DNA of 42,733 nucleotides from Ralstonia sp. ASV6. Lineage in GTDB: Bacteria > Pseudomonadota > Gammaproteobacteria > Burkholderiales > Burkholderiaceae. The notes under the pieces were generated by a model that was not told where the DNA came from, made no database searches, and was given only the letters and a program-made list of their open reading frames with translations. Positions 17,765 to 26,613 of the stretch are shown in pieces (within the stretch, counting starts at the first letter, position 1; each line of letters starts with the position of its first letter). Both the position numbers and the translations under genes were made by a program. The DNA lies in assembly GCF_016429285.1 (NCBI RefSeq), contig NZ_JAELUI010000041.1, positions 1-42,733 of the forward strand, read 5' to 3'.

Positions 17765-20023
17765 TTACCGCTTCAGGTCGGTCAGGTGCTTCATGACGCC
17801 CTCGTAGCGGAACTTGTGGATTGGGCGATCCATCGACTGCATCTCCTGCAGCTGCACCGCTTGCGGACGCAGCGAGCCGGTCGGCTTCACTGCCTGCGTG
17901 GCCAGCGTGGCCACAGCAGGCTGGAAGTTCTTGATGCCGACGATCTGGTCGTACTGCGCCTTGGTGATGAGCTGCGCGTTGTACAGCTGCGTGGCATCGC
18001 CCGCGATGTTGGTCTTGGTGGCGTCGGTGGTAATGGCACCGGCCTGCGCCAGCAGGTTGCTCCACAGCGTCGGGCTGTAGTTGGTCACGTAGTAGTCCAG
18101 GCCCGACGGGTTGGCCAGCACGGCCGAGCACGTCGGCAGCGTGACCTGCGCAGTCTGCTGATCCAGCACGATGGTCTGCGTCTGGCCGAAGTTGTCACCA
18201 TACGCCAGCGTGAGCGGCACATTCCACTGGTAGCCGGAGTAGACGTTCTTGTTCGGGAACGCCTTTTGCGTGATGGTCAGCACGTTCTGGTTGGTGGCCG
18301 GATTGCACTGCGCATCAATGGTGACGAGCGGCAGGCCCGTCTGACGCACAAAGCTGTCGCCCACCTTGCCCACCGGCTTGCCGCTGGCGGCTTCCAGTTC
18401 TGCCCACAGGCGCGGCGGCGTACCGTTGCCGAACTTGTACTTGTTCAGGTAGCTCTGCAAGCCCTTGCGCATGGCATCTTTGCCGACGTAGTTCTCGATC
18501 ATCTGCAGAACGTGGCCGCCCTTGTTGTAGGCAAAGCTGTCGAGGAAATCCATCGAGCCGGCGTCGCTCAGGTTGTGCTGCACCGGCACGGCCGTCGGCT
18601 GCAGGTCCAGCGTGATCACGCGCTGCTTGACCGCCGCATAATTGGCCCACGTGTTGCCCGGGAACTCCGGATGGATGGTGATCTTCGTGACGTTCTCGAA
18701 CCAGTTGGCGAAGGATTCGTTCAGCCAGATGTCATCCCACCAGTCCAGCGTGACCAGATCGCCAAACCATTGGTGCGCCAGCTCATGCGATACCACTACG
18801 AACGAGCGCGCCTTGCCCATCGAGTGAACGGTCGTGGGTGCGCCATCGGGCGGTACCAGCACCTGGTCGGCAAATTCGAAGATGGCGCCCCAGTTCTCCA
18901 TGCCGCCAAAGCCGGCATTCTTGTTGTTGTAGCTGTCGTTGGCGACGATGGTGTCCATCTTGTCGAACGGCAGCGGGATCTGGAAGTAGTTGTAGTAGTG
19001 GTTCAGCGCTTCCTTCGTGAACTGCATGCCGGCCACCGCCGAGTGTGCCTCGCCAGGCGGCACCCACCAGCGCAGGCGCATGCTGCTGCCATCGAGCGGG
19101 TTGGTGAACTTGTCTTCCAGGATGTCGAACTTGCCGCCGCCGAAGAACAGCAGGTACGCCGGCATCGAAGGCGTCTTGGCAAACGAGACCTGCTGGTAGC
19201 CGTCCGGCAGCTTGGTCGCGCCGGTCTGGCGGCCGTTGGCCACGGCCTTCCAGTCGCCCGGGATTTCTGCCGTCACCTCAAAGGTGTTGCGGAAGGCGGG
19301 CTCATCCCAGCTCGGGAACCATTCACGCGCAAAGTTGGATTCGCCCTGCGTGACGATGGCGTCGGAACTTTCCCCCGTTGCTGCCTGCAGGCCCAGCTTG
19401 AAGATGCCCTCGGCCTTGGTGAAGTTGATCGTGCCCGTCCACTCCATGTGCAGCACGTAGTTGCCGGGCTTGATGTCGCCGGTCGGGTCACGCAGGTCGT
19501 AGAAGGCGCCCTGCGACTGCGGAATCGGCACCAGCACGCGCGATGCGCCGCTGCCGGAAGTGGGGGTAAGCGTCAGGCGCGAGGCGTCGAGCTTCAGGTC
19601 ACGGACGGCCAGCGTGACAGCGCCGGTCTGCTTGGTGACCTTGATCTCCACGTCGGCGCGGCCCGAGAAGCTGTTGAGGTCTGCGCTCGGACGGAACCAC
19701 AGCTTGTAGTTGACGGGTTTGATGTAGTCCGGCAATTCCACGGGCGGCACGGATGCATCGACGGCAGGTGCCGGTGCATTGGTGTTGCCGGTATTGGCAT
19801 TGCCCTGCTGCTCCGAACCGTTGGCGCCAAGCTTGCCGCCCGCCGGGCTGAGCGTGTCGTCGCCGCCGCCGCCGCAAGCCGCCAGAATCATCATCGCCGC
19901 CGTAGCCTGGGCTACCAGGGCAAGCTTGAACGCGCGGCGCGTGTGACGGTTGCCTGCGCTGCCGGTTGCTGCGCCATTGGCATATGTCGCGGCCGTACGA
20001 CGGGTGGTGGTCGAATCCCGCAT
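17765..20023 (-). CDS. M1-family metalloaminopeptidase, predicted lipoprotein
   Basis: A 752-residue zinc aminopeptidase. The N-terminus ends in a lipobox (ILAAC, C50) followed by a Gly/Asn/Ala-rich linker, so it is probably anchored in the envelope. The M1 signatures are the exopeptidase motif GFGGMENWG (about 371-379) and H413-E-L-A-H417-x18-E436 (HELAHQWFG...NESFA). It removes N-terminal residues from peptides. After the catalytic domain a beta-sandwich domain is present, but the usual helical C-terminal domain is short: the protein ends about 100 residues after it. The start at 20023 has GAGGAG upstream. Its transcript has a long leader in the AT-richer region beyond 20024. It may serve peptide scavenging in the periplasm (inference). 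Confidence 0.9.
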   Translation of the reverse strand: MRDSTTTRRTAATYANGAATGSAGNRHTRRAFKLALVAQATAAMMILAACGGGGDDTLSPAGGKLGANGSEQQGNANTGNTNAPAPAVDASVPPVELPDYIKPVNYKLWFRPSADLNSFSGRADVEIKVTKQTGAVTLAVRDLKLDASRLTLTPTSGSGASRVLVPIPQSQGAFYDLRDPTGDIKPGNYVLHMEWTGTINFTKAEGIFKLGLQAATGESSDAIVTQGESNFAREWFPSWDEPAFRNTFEVTAEIPGDWKAVANGRQTGATKLPDGYQQVSFAKTPSMPAYLLFFGGGKFDILEDKFTNPLDGSSMRLRWWVPPGEAHSAVAGMQFTKEALNHYYNYFQIPLPFDKMDTIVANDSYNNKNAGFGGMENWGAIFEFADQVLVPPDGAPTTVHSMGKARSFVVVSHELAHQWFGDLVTLDWWDDIWLNESFANWFENVTKITIHPEFPGNTWANYAAVKQRVITLDLQPTAVPVQHNLSDAGSMDFLDSFAYNKGGHVLQMIENYVGKDAMRKGLQSYLNKYKFGNGTPPRLWAELEAASGKPVGKVGDSFVRQTGLPLVTIDAQCNPATNQNVLTITQKAFPNKNVYSGYQWNVPLTLAYGDNFGQTQTIVLDQQTAQVTLPTCSAVLANPSGLDYYVTNYSPTLWSNLLAQAGAITTDATKTNIAGDATQLYNAQLITKAQYDQIVGIKNFQPAVATLATQAVKPTGSLRPQAVQLQEMQSMDRPIHKFRYEGVMKHLTDLKR

Positions 20024-20608
20024 TGCCTTTCTCCTCAGATGGAAACGAATCGGCAGCCCAGGGCTCGAAAAGATTGGGGGGGAAGGACCGCCGAATCAGG
20101 ACAGGAATAACCCCGCAGTCGCAGGACATAAAACGACGACATGGCGTGACAGTGTCGTCACAGCCCTGCTCAGGGATGCACGCATTCTGGAGGAAAAGTT
20201 CTCTGAATCGAGACGAAGTTTTTTAATTCACACGCGGCAAAGAATTGCCCGGTTTCTTGTAGATTTTGACCCGGAAAGACTCGCGCCGGTGGCTCAAACC
20301 GGGTGCTGCGCGTGAGTTTTGCAAAGCGCATTGAAAAATAGAAATGCAGCACGCGATTCTTGAATGTTTCGTAAAAATTCGGGGGCGATTTATTACAACA
20401 TTAGATAAAGAAAAACTGTACACGCAGCGCCCGTCGATAATGCGGAATAAAAACGCGCTGAATATAGTCTGACGATTTGCTGACGACGGTTGGCGGCCGG
20501 AGCCGAGGCAGGGGTAATTCTTCCGGATGAGGCAAGCATTGCGCGCGACAGTGTGCAAAGCCTGTACGCTCGCAACGTTGGTTAACTTGTTCTCTCGTTG
20601 AGCGTTTC
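20024..20608. promoter_or_regulatory. 585-bp divergent intergenic region, lower GC, with hairpin
   Basis: This gap separates the divergent aminopeptidase and PAS-GGDEF genes. The stretch about 20210-20480 is clearly richer in A+T than its surroundings and must hold both promoters. A compound hairpin is visible at 20279-20320: inner stem CCGGT-GGCTCAA-ACCGG, outer stem ACTCGCG with CGCGTGAGT, followed by TTTT on the plus strand. A GTGAC-N6-GTCAC repeat lies at 20146-20161. Short open frames here look like chance. I see no tRNA or known riboswitch, though a small RNA is possible. Confidence 0.4.
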
Positions 20609-22081
20609 ATGCAATCCGCGTCCGATAGCGTCAGCAGCCCGGCTGCCGTCGGGGTCGACCTGATCGACTTCTTCGATGTCACTCCCACCTCGCTCTGGCT
20701 GGAGGATTACAGCGATCTCCATCGCTTGTTCGCCAAGTGGCGAGAAGCCGGGGTGACCGACCTGCAGCGCTTTCTGGAAGAGGACGTATCGCGCGTGGCG
20801 GCGTGTTCTGCCTGTATCAAGGTGCTGCGTGTGAACCAGCGCACGCTGTCGATGTACGCCGCCCCGGACGCCGCGACCCTGACCGCCCGTTTGGCCGACG
20901 TCCTGCGCGACGACATGCTTGAGGCCCACGTGGGTGAACTGGTGCAGATGTGGTCTGGCGAGCGATCGTTCGAGAGCCGCAGCGTCAACTACACGCTGGA
21001 CGGCCGTCGCCTCGATATCCTGCTCAAGGGCGTGCTGCTGCCCGACCACGACCAGCCGTGGGACCGCGTGCTCGTGGCCGTAGACGACATCACCGAGCTG
21101 GAAGAGGCCCGCCGCCGCGTCGCCGCCAGCCAGCTCTATGCGCAGGGCGTGTTCGAGCACGCCCCTGTTTCGCTCTGGGTTGAGAACTTCAGCACCATCA
21201 AGACCCTGCTGGATGACGTGCGCATGCAGGGCATCACGGATTTCCGCACCTTTACCGACGTGCACCCCGAGTTTGTCGAGCGCTGCATGCAGGAGATTCA
21301 GGTGCTGGACGTCAACGGCTTCACGCTGGAGATGTTCAAGGCGCGCAACCGCAACGATTTGCTCAGTCGCTTGCCCGAAGTGTTTCGCGACGACATGCGC
21401 CCGCACTTTCGCGAGCAGTTGATCGACCTGTGGGAGGGCAAGCTCTTCCAGCAGCGCGAGGTGGTCAACTACGCGTTGGACGGCAACCCCCTGAACATCC
21501 ACCTGCAGTTTTCCGTGTTTCCGGGGCGCGAGCAGGATTGGAACAAGGTGCTGCTGGCGCTGACCGACATCACCGCCCGCAAGAAAGCCGAGTCCTACCT
21601 GGAATACCTCGGCAAGCACGACGTTCTGACCAAGCTGAAGAATCGCTCGTTCTACGTGGACGAGGTCAACCGGCTGGAGCGCAAGGGGCCGTTCCCCGTG
21701 ACGGTCATCATGATCGACCTGAACGATCTGAAGACTGTGAACGACCAACTCGGCCACGCCGCGGGTGATGCACTGCTGCGCCGCGCCGGCGAGGTGCTCG
21801 GCAAGGCCGTTGACAAGCCGTCATATGCCGCACGAATCGGCGGCGACGAGTTTGCCGTGCTCATGCCCGGTGCGGACACCCATGCCGGCCTGACGTTGAT
21901 GGAAAGCCTGCGCAAGCTGGTCGAACTCAACAACCAGTTCTATTCAGGCTCGGCGCTGGGCTTCTCGATGGGCTGCGCGACATGTCACGAGGCGGGCCGC
22001 CTGGAAGACGCCCTGCGCGAGGCCGATGCCGCCATGTACGAAGACAAGCGCGTTCAGCACGAGGGCGGCCGGCCGGCGTAG
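20609..22081 (+). CDS. Double-PAS diguanylate cyclase (soluble)
   Basis: A 490-residue protein without membrane segments. Two tandem PAS-like domains about 155 residues apart are clear internal duplicates: each begins with a SLW(L/V)E(D/N) motif (about residues 28 and 183) and ends in a (V/L)xDIT linker (DDITELEEA and TDITARKKA). A C-terminal GGDEF domain follows with intact RIGGDEFAVLMP. The I-site RxxD is not present at its usual place, so product inhibition may be lost. It would make cyclic di-GMP in the cytoplasm in response to a small ligand or redox signal sensed by PAS. It ends 8 nt from the convergent TonB receptor gene. Confidence 0.9.
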   Translation: MQSASDSVSSPAAVGVDLIDFFDVTPTSLWLEDYSDLHRLFAKWREAGVTDLQRFLEEDVSRVAACSACIKVLRVNQRTLSMYAAPDAATLTARLADVLRDDMLEAHVGELVQMWSGERSFESRSVNYTLDGRRLDILLKGVLLPDHDQPWDRVLVAVDDITELEEARRRVAASQLYAQGVFEHAPVSLWVENFSTIKTLLDDVRMQGITDFRTFTDVHPEFVERCMQEIQVLDVNGFTLEMFKARNRNDLLSRLPEVFRDDMRPHFREQLIDLWEGKLFQQREVVNYALDGNPLNIHLQFSVFPGREQDWNKVLLALTDITARKKAESYLEYLGKHDVLTKLKNRSFYVDEVNRLERKGPFPVTVIMIDLNDLKTVNDQLGHAAGDALLRRAGEVLGKAVDKPSYAARIGGDEFAVLMPGADTHAGLTLMESLRKLVELNNQFYSGSALGFSMGCATCHEAGRLEDALREADAAMYEDKRVQHEGGRPA

Positions 22082-22089
22082 GGCGCGCG

Positions 22090-24225
22090 TCAGAAACTCC
22101 AGGCGATGCCTGCGCGCAACGTGCGCGGCTCGGCGGGGTGGATGTGGTGGTCCTGGATGCCGGTCGGTACGCCGTCGGCATCAACGGGTGAGGGCTCCCC
22201 CTTCAGGCGCGATGCATAGTAGTAGTCGATGTCGTTCGCGCGCTTGTTGAACACGTTGAGCACTTCCACGAACACGCGCACGTCTTTGCGAATGCGATAA
22301 CCCGCCTTCAGGTTGACCAGGAACGACGACGCCGAGCGCACGCTGTTGTCTTCAATGAGCGGGCGCGGGCCGAAGTAGCGCAGCCGCGTTCCCAGCGTCC
22401 AGCGGCCAACCGCCCAGGACACGCCTGCCGATGCCGTAGTTTGAATGGCTTCGGGAATGTAGTCCCCCACGGCTTCATGGTCCCGGTACCGGGCGCGCGA
22501 GAACGCCGCATCGGCATCGATGATGAGATCAGGCCGGGGTGTGTAGTACGCGGCCAGTTCAATGCCCGTGCGCCGGCTCGGGCGGCTGGGCTCGGTGGTG
22601 CCGCTGTCGCCCGAAAAGACCAGCTCCGAGCCGATATCCAGCCGCCATAGCGACGCCGAAAGCTGCAGGCCCGGCAGCACGTTGCGCGTGCGCACGCCGG
22701 CCTCATACCCCACTGCAGGCACCAGTACGCTCACCTTCTGCACTGGGCCACCCGTGCTCGGGTCGACTGTGGTGGTGGCGCCGCGCACGTCGTTGCTGTG
22801 GTATCCGCGTCCCCAGTTGAAGAACACGTCGGTCTGCGTGGTGGGCGACAGGATGACGCTCAGCTTGGGGCTGAGGATGTGATCGTTACCGCGTCCGGAG
22901 TTGCTGGCATTGCTGCTGCCTACGTCGTACCAGAACTGGTCGGCACGCAGGCCGGCCACGGTGCGCAGCCAGGGAGTCCACTGCGTGCTGTTGCGCGCGT
23001 AGAGTGCTGCGCTGGTTTCGTTCACGGTGTCGCTGCGCACCAGCGCATACGGCGTGCGTGCTTCAGTCTGCGACAGGCTGATCGGGTCCAGCCGGTCATA
23101 GCGGACTTGCGTACCGATCTCGGTTTCGCTATCGCGCCCGGCCAGGGTGCCGAACCATGTGCGTGCGGCGTTGGCACCGGCCGTAGTGCGGTTCTCGAAC
23201 TGCATGAACTGGTCGCCGCGTTCCGGGTTGTTCAGCGCGTAGGTGAAGTTGGAGAACAGCGTGAGCCGGCTCTTGATGACGTAGGCGTTGGCGGTGACGG
23301 ACCCATCGCCCAGCGGCCGCAACCAATCGGCCGATAGGCTGTAGCGCGATGCTGCACCGCCGTCCGTCGGGTCAATGGCGCCAAAGCGGGAGATCAGCCC
23401 CTGGTCGATCGCGCGCTGCGGCACCTGGTCGGTGGATTGCCACGCGTTCTTGTAGGCCATGCCGGTCAAGCGCAAGCGCTCGCCGCCGCCCAGCGGTACG
23501 GCGTAGCGCAGCACGCCGTTGAGCTTGTGCACGCCTTCGGGTACCACCCACGGGCCGTTCTCGGTCAGCCATTCCAAGCCGTAGAGCAGGCTGCCCGTTG
23601 GCAAATCCGTCGACCCAGCCAGCAGCCCGCGCTTGTAGCCGTGCTCGCCAAGTTCTGCCTGCGCAATGCCGTGCTGCCCATCAGGAAAGCGGTCGATGTA
23701 GTCCATGCGTACCGAACCTGCCGCTGAGAAATCGCCTTCCTCCGCAAAGTACGGCCCCTTGCGGTACGCAATACCGTTCAGCAGCTCCGGGATGACGAAG
23801 TTCAAATCGGTATAGCCCTGCCCATGCGCGTGCGTGCGCATGTTGACGGGCATGCCCGCCACGGTGGTCGACAGATCCGTGCCGTGGTCCAGGTTGAAGC
23901 CGCGCAGGAAGTACTGGTTGGCTTTGCCATCGCCGCTGTGCTGCGTGACGATCAGGCCGGGCACCGTTTCCAGCAGCTCGCCGGGGCGCAGCAGCGGGCG
24001 GCTCTCCAGCTGCGCGCGCGACACGTAACCTGTATTGGCCGTGTCGACATCGGTGCGCGTGCCGCTTTGTGGTGCATGTACGACGGTGGCATCCAGCGCC
24101 AGGTCGTTCTGCTGTGTGCCGCCCGCCATCACGGCCAGCGGTTGCAGAAGGGCGGTGCCCAACAAGGTGTGCAGCAGGCGCGGCGATCGCAGCCGTGCCG
24201 AAAACGTGATTCCCATGCGCCGCAT
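22090..24225 (-). CDS. TonB-dependent outer-membrane receptor
   Basis: A 711-residue receptor with a signal peptide (cleavage near AVMAG, residue 34), a plug domain (LLETVPGLIVTQHSGDGKANQYFLRGFNLDHGTDL) and a long beta-barrel ending in the outer-membrane terminal phenylalanine (GIAWSF). A TonB-box-like stretch (DATVVHAP) follows the signal. The substrate is unknown; the final loop contains DHHIHP, which could bind metal, but this is not diagnostic. The start at 24225 has GGGAG 10 nt upstream; ATG 24216 is the alternative. It is divergent from the exported hydrolase gene. No TonB/ExbBD genes are nearby. Confidence 0.9.
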   Translation of the reverse strand: MRRMGITFSARLRSPRLLHTLLGTALLQPLAVMAGGTQQNDLALDATVVHAPQSGTRTDVDTANTGYVSRAQLESRPLLRPGELLETVPGLIVTQHSGDGKANQYFLRGFNLDHGTDLSTTVAGMPVNMRTHAHGQGYTDLNFVIPELLNGIAYRKGPYFAEEGDFSAAGSVRMDYIDRFPDGQHGIAQAELGEHGYKRGLLAGSTDLPTGSLLYGLEWLTENGPWVVPEGVHKLNGVLRYAVPLGGGERLRLTGMAYKNAWQSTDQVPQRAIDQGLISRFGAIDPTDGGAASRYSLSADWLRPLGDGSVTANAYVIKSRLTLFSNFTYALNNPERGDQFMQFENRTTAGANAARTWFGTLAGRDSETEIGTQVRYDRLDPISLSQTEARTPYALVRSDTVNETSAALYARNSTQWTPWLRTVAGLRADQFWYDVGSSNASNSGRGNDHILSPKLSVILSPTTQTDVFFNWGRGYHSNDVRGATTTVDPSTGGPVQKVSVLVPAVGYEAGVRTRNVLPGLQLSASLWRLDIGSELVFSGDSGTTEPSRPSRRTGIELAAYYTPRPDLIIDADAAFSRARYRDHEAVGDYIPEAIQTTASAGVSWAVGRWTLGTRLRYFGPRPLIEDNSVRSASSFLVNLKAGYRIRKDVRVFVEVLNVFNKRANDIDYYYASRLKGEPSPVDADGVPTGIQDHHIHPAEPRTLRAGIAWSF

Positions 24226-24618
24226 GTCGCGCAGTCTCCCCGGGTGTTGGGTTGTGATGGTTGAAGCGGGTGCCGGGTATGCAAGGCATATGCCGGTCCG
24301 CTGTGCTTGTCTGAGGGGTGGCTTATGTGGATACCAGAAGGCGTATCAGAGGTATAGGAACGGTGGCGGCACCGGAAGTGGGGTAGAGCGGAGTCAGAAT
24401 TCTCAACATAATGGCGCCCGCGCCGGCCGAGTGAAAGGTCTTGACTTGGGCAGGCGCTGCCGTAGGACCGTTTGGCAAGCGGCGCCCACGTGTTCCAACC
24501 ATGCCGGTGCGGGCGGCGACTTGTGCAGACCGCGCACAAATCCTGTCGCCCAGGTGGTCTGGTCCTGAGCGACGCACGCTGACAGACTGCGCTCCTGACT
24601 TTCTCCTCAGGAGCCGCC
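24226..24618. promoter_or_regulatory. Divergent promoter region, receptor/hydrolase
   Basis: A 393-bp gap between two divergent genes, expected to hold both promoters. I looked for Fur- and Zur-like palindromes and for a cobalamin riboswitch pattern upstream of the receptor and saw none that I could support. Open frames crossing it look like chance. Confidence 0.3.
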
Positions 24619-25323
24619 ATGAACTTCCGCCTCTTCCATTTCATCAAAACGCTCGCCACCGGCATGTCGCTCACGGCTGCCGTGGTTGCCAACGCTTCTG
24701 CCGCGCAACCCAACCCGCATCCGACCATCCGCGCCATGGCGGGCGTGGGCACGCTGGATCATCTGGACCCGAAGACGACGGCGCTGATCGTGATCGACTT
24801 CCAGAAGGAATACTCAACCGGCAAGATGCCGATTCCGGACGGGGCCAAGGCCGCTGAAAATGCCAAGAAGCTGATTGCCTTTGCCGACCAGAACAAGATG
24901 CCGGTGTTCCAGGTGCAGCACGTCACCCCCGCCGGCTCTGCCGTGTTTGCCGCGGACGGCGACACCGTGAAGTTCCAGCCCGGCATGGAGCCGCGCGCGA
25001 ACGACATCCTGGTCAAGAAGGACACCGTGAGCGTGTTTGCCAGCTCCGATATCGACAAGCAGCTGAAGGCTCGCGGCATCAAGACCCTTGTGATTGCCGG
25101 CCTGATGACCCACGCTTGCGTGGCCGGAGCCGCGCGTGACGCAGCGCCGCTGGGCTACAACGTCGTGGTAGCATCCGACGCCTCCGCCACGCGCGACATC
25201 ACCCGTGCGAATGGCGACAAGATCAACAAGGATGACCTCCACCGCGCTGCACTGACTGAAGTCGAAGACACGTTCGGCTATGTCATGAAGACGGCGGAGA
25301 TCGAGCGTCTGCCGCTGCGCTAA
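24619..25323 (+). CDS. Exported isochorismatase-like cysteine hydrolase
   Basis: A 234-residue protein of the isochorismatase/nicotinamidase superfamily. The catalytic triad is visible: D60 (VIDFQKEY), K134 (LVKKDT) and C167 (GLMTHACV). The N-terminus (MNFRLFHFIKTLATGMSLTAAVVANASAAQ) is a good signal peptide with an Ala-x-Ala-type site near residue 29, so the enzyme is predicted to act in the periplasm, which is uncommon for this family. The substrate is unknown (amide or isochorismate-like). AGGAG at 24609-24613 supports the start. It is followed by a hairpin and then a LysR regulator that may control it. Confidence 0.88.
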   Translation: MNFRLFHFIKTLATGMSLTAAVVANASAAQPNPHPTIRAMAGVGTLDHLDPKTTALIVIDFQKEYSTGKMPIPDGAKAAENAKKLIAFADQNKMPVFQVQHVTPAGSAVFAADGDTVKFQPGMEPRANDILVKKDTVSVFASSDIDKQLKARGIKTLVIAGLMTHACVAGAARDAAPLGYNVVVASDASATRDITRANGDKINKDDLHRAALTEVEDTFGYVMKTAEIERLPLR

Positions 25324-25342
25324 TCCACTTTCTTGATGCACA

Positions 25343-25362
25343 AAGCGGGCGCAGGCCCGCTT
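25343..25362 (+). terminator. Hairpin after the hydrolase gene
   Basis: AAGCGGGC-GCAG-GCCCGCTT is a perfect 8-bp stem 20 nt after the hydrolase stop. The T-run is very short (TT), so termination strength is unclear. Its position also argues against starting the LysR protein at 25333. Confidence 0.5.
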
Positions 25363-25377
25363 GCTGCATTCGCGCCT

Positions 25378-26271
25378 ATGGACCAGTTGCTTGCAATGCG
25401 CGTGTTTTGCGCCATCGTCGAGGCACAAGGGTTTTCCGCCGCAGCGGAGCGCCTCGACAGCACGCATTCCTCCGTCTCACGGCAACTGAAGAATCTTGAA
25501 GCTGCGCTGGGCGTGCAATTGCTCAACCGTACAACGCGGCGCTTTTCGCTGACCGCCGCGGGGCAGCGCTACTACGAAGCCTGCATCGACATCCTCGCGC
25601 GTGTGGAGGCCGCCACGCAGGCCATGGCACATGAGCACCAGCGTGTGGCCGGCACATTGCGCGTGAGCGTGCCGCTGGCCATCGGCACCCTGGAGCTTGA
25701 CGATTGGCTGCCGGCCTTCCAGACGCGTTACCCCGACATCCGCCTCGATTTGTCGTGCAGCGACGAGATGGTCGACCTCGTTGCCGACGGCTTTGACCTT
25801 GCGCTGCGGATCAGCCAACCCTTGGGCGACAGCAGCCTCGTCGCGAGAACCCTGGTCGAATCCGATATCGTGTTGGTCGCCTCACCGGTCTATCTGGCCC
25901 GGCATGGGTTGCCGGCCACGCCGCACGCACTCGCACAGCACGAGCTGATCGCCTTTTCCGGCTCGCAGACAGCCACCGAGTGGGTGATCGAACCCGCGCG
26001 GGGCGAGGCAGTCCACCTCCCACTGGAAGGGCGCCTCATGACCGATGCCATTACCGCCGCCTATTCGGCCACGCTGGCGGGCGTCGGCATTGCCGCTTTT
26101 ACGTGGAATACCGTACGACCGGCGCTGGCGCGTGGGCACTTGGTCCATGTTCTGCCGGGCTGCACGCTCGGCAAGCGCTTCTATTACGCGCTCTATCCAC
26201 ACACGCGTCATGTGGCCCCCAAGGTGCGGGCCTTTGTCGACTACATGAGCGAGCACTACCGCGCACGCTAG
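25378..26271 (+). CDS. LysR-family transcriptional regulator
   Basis: A 297-residue LysR regulator: winged helix-turn-helix at about 1-60 (MDQLLAMRVFCAIVEAQGFSAAAERL...SSVSRQLKNLEAALGVQLLNRTTRRFSLT) and an effector-binding domain of periplasmic-binding fold. The open frame extends to 25333, but ATG 25378 (MDQLLAMRVF) is the normal family start and avoids the hairpin upstream. It resembles the CrgA/DmlR-like group. The inducer is unknown. Its likely target is unclear because it is codirectional with, not divergent from, the hydrolase gene. Confidence 0.9.
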   Translation: MDQLLAMRVFCAIVEAQGFSAAAERLDSTHSSVSRQLKNLEAALGVQLLNRTTRRFSLTAAGQRYYEACIDILARVEAATQAMAHEHQRVAGTLRVSVPLAIGTLELDDWLPAFQTRYPDIRLDLSCSDEMVDLVADGFDLALRISQPLGDSSLVARTLVESDIVLVASPVYLARHGLPATPHALAQHELIAFSGSQTATEWVIEPARGEAVHLPLEGRLMTDAITAAYSATLAGVGIAAFTWNTVRPALARGHLVHVLPGCTLGKRFYYALYPHTRHVAPKVRAFVDYMSEHYRAR

Positions 26272-26613
26272 CCGGCACCCGGCTCGCCGCAACCATGCGG
26301 AATCAGACCTTTCCGATTCGCCCAGCCACAGCCGGTCGGTACATTCGCACGCGTGTCGAACTGTGACGCGGGGCCGGCCACGGTCGCGGGCGCAACCTGA
26401 TGCTCCGTTTCGATGCTTCTGCATGTGAAGACGCCGTGCGGTTTGTCCGCCTTGCCAGGCGAATGACGGCCACCGTCCGATTGCCATCCTCGTCGTGATA
26501 CGAAGGATGAACCCGCGTGCGTTGCGCGGCGCGCACCTTGCGGCCAGAGGGCTGAATCCTGGGGGCACCGTGGCCAAGACGGCGAGCAACACCAGCTAAC
26601 TCCCATCCCACCC
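26272..26613. other. 342-bp gap without a recognised gene
   Basis: This stretch between the LysR gene and the sensor kinase gene has no coding frame I can support and no hairpin terminator with a T-run. Open frames on the minus strand cross into flanking genes and lack family features. It must hold the promoter of the two-component operon. Confidence 0.35.

Noticed and set aside
17684-20110. 808-residue open frame on the plus strand
   Set aside because: It is antisense to the complete M1 aminopeptidase gene, with Val/Arg/His-rich composition and no domains.
20146-20161. CRP-type site (GTGAC-N6-GTCAC)
   Set aside because: Half-site order and spacing do not match the TGTGA-N6-TCACA consensus.
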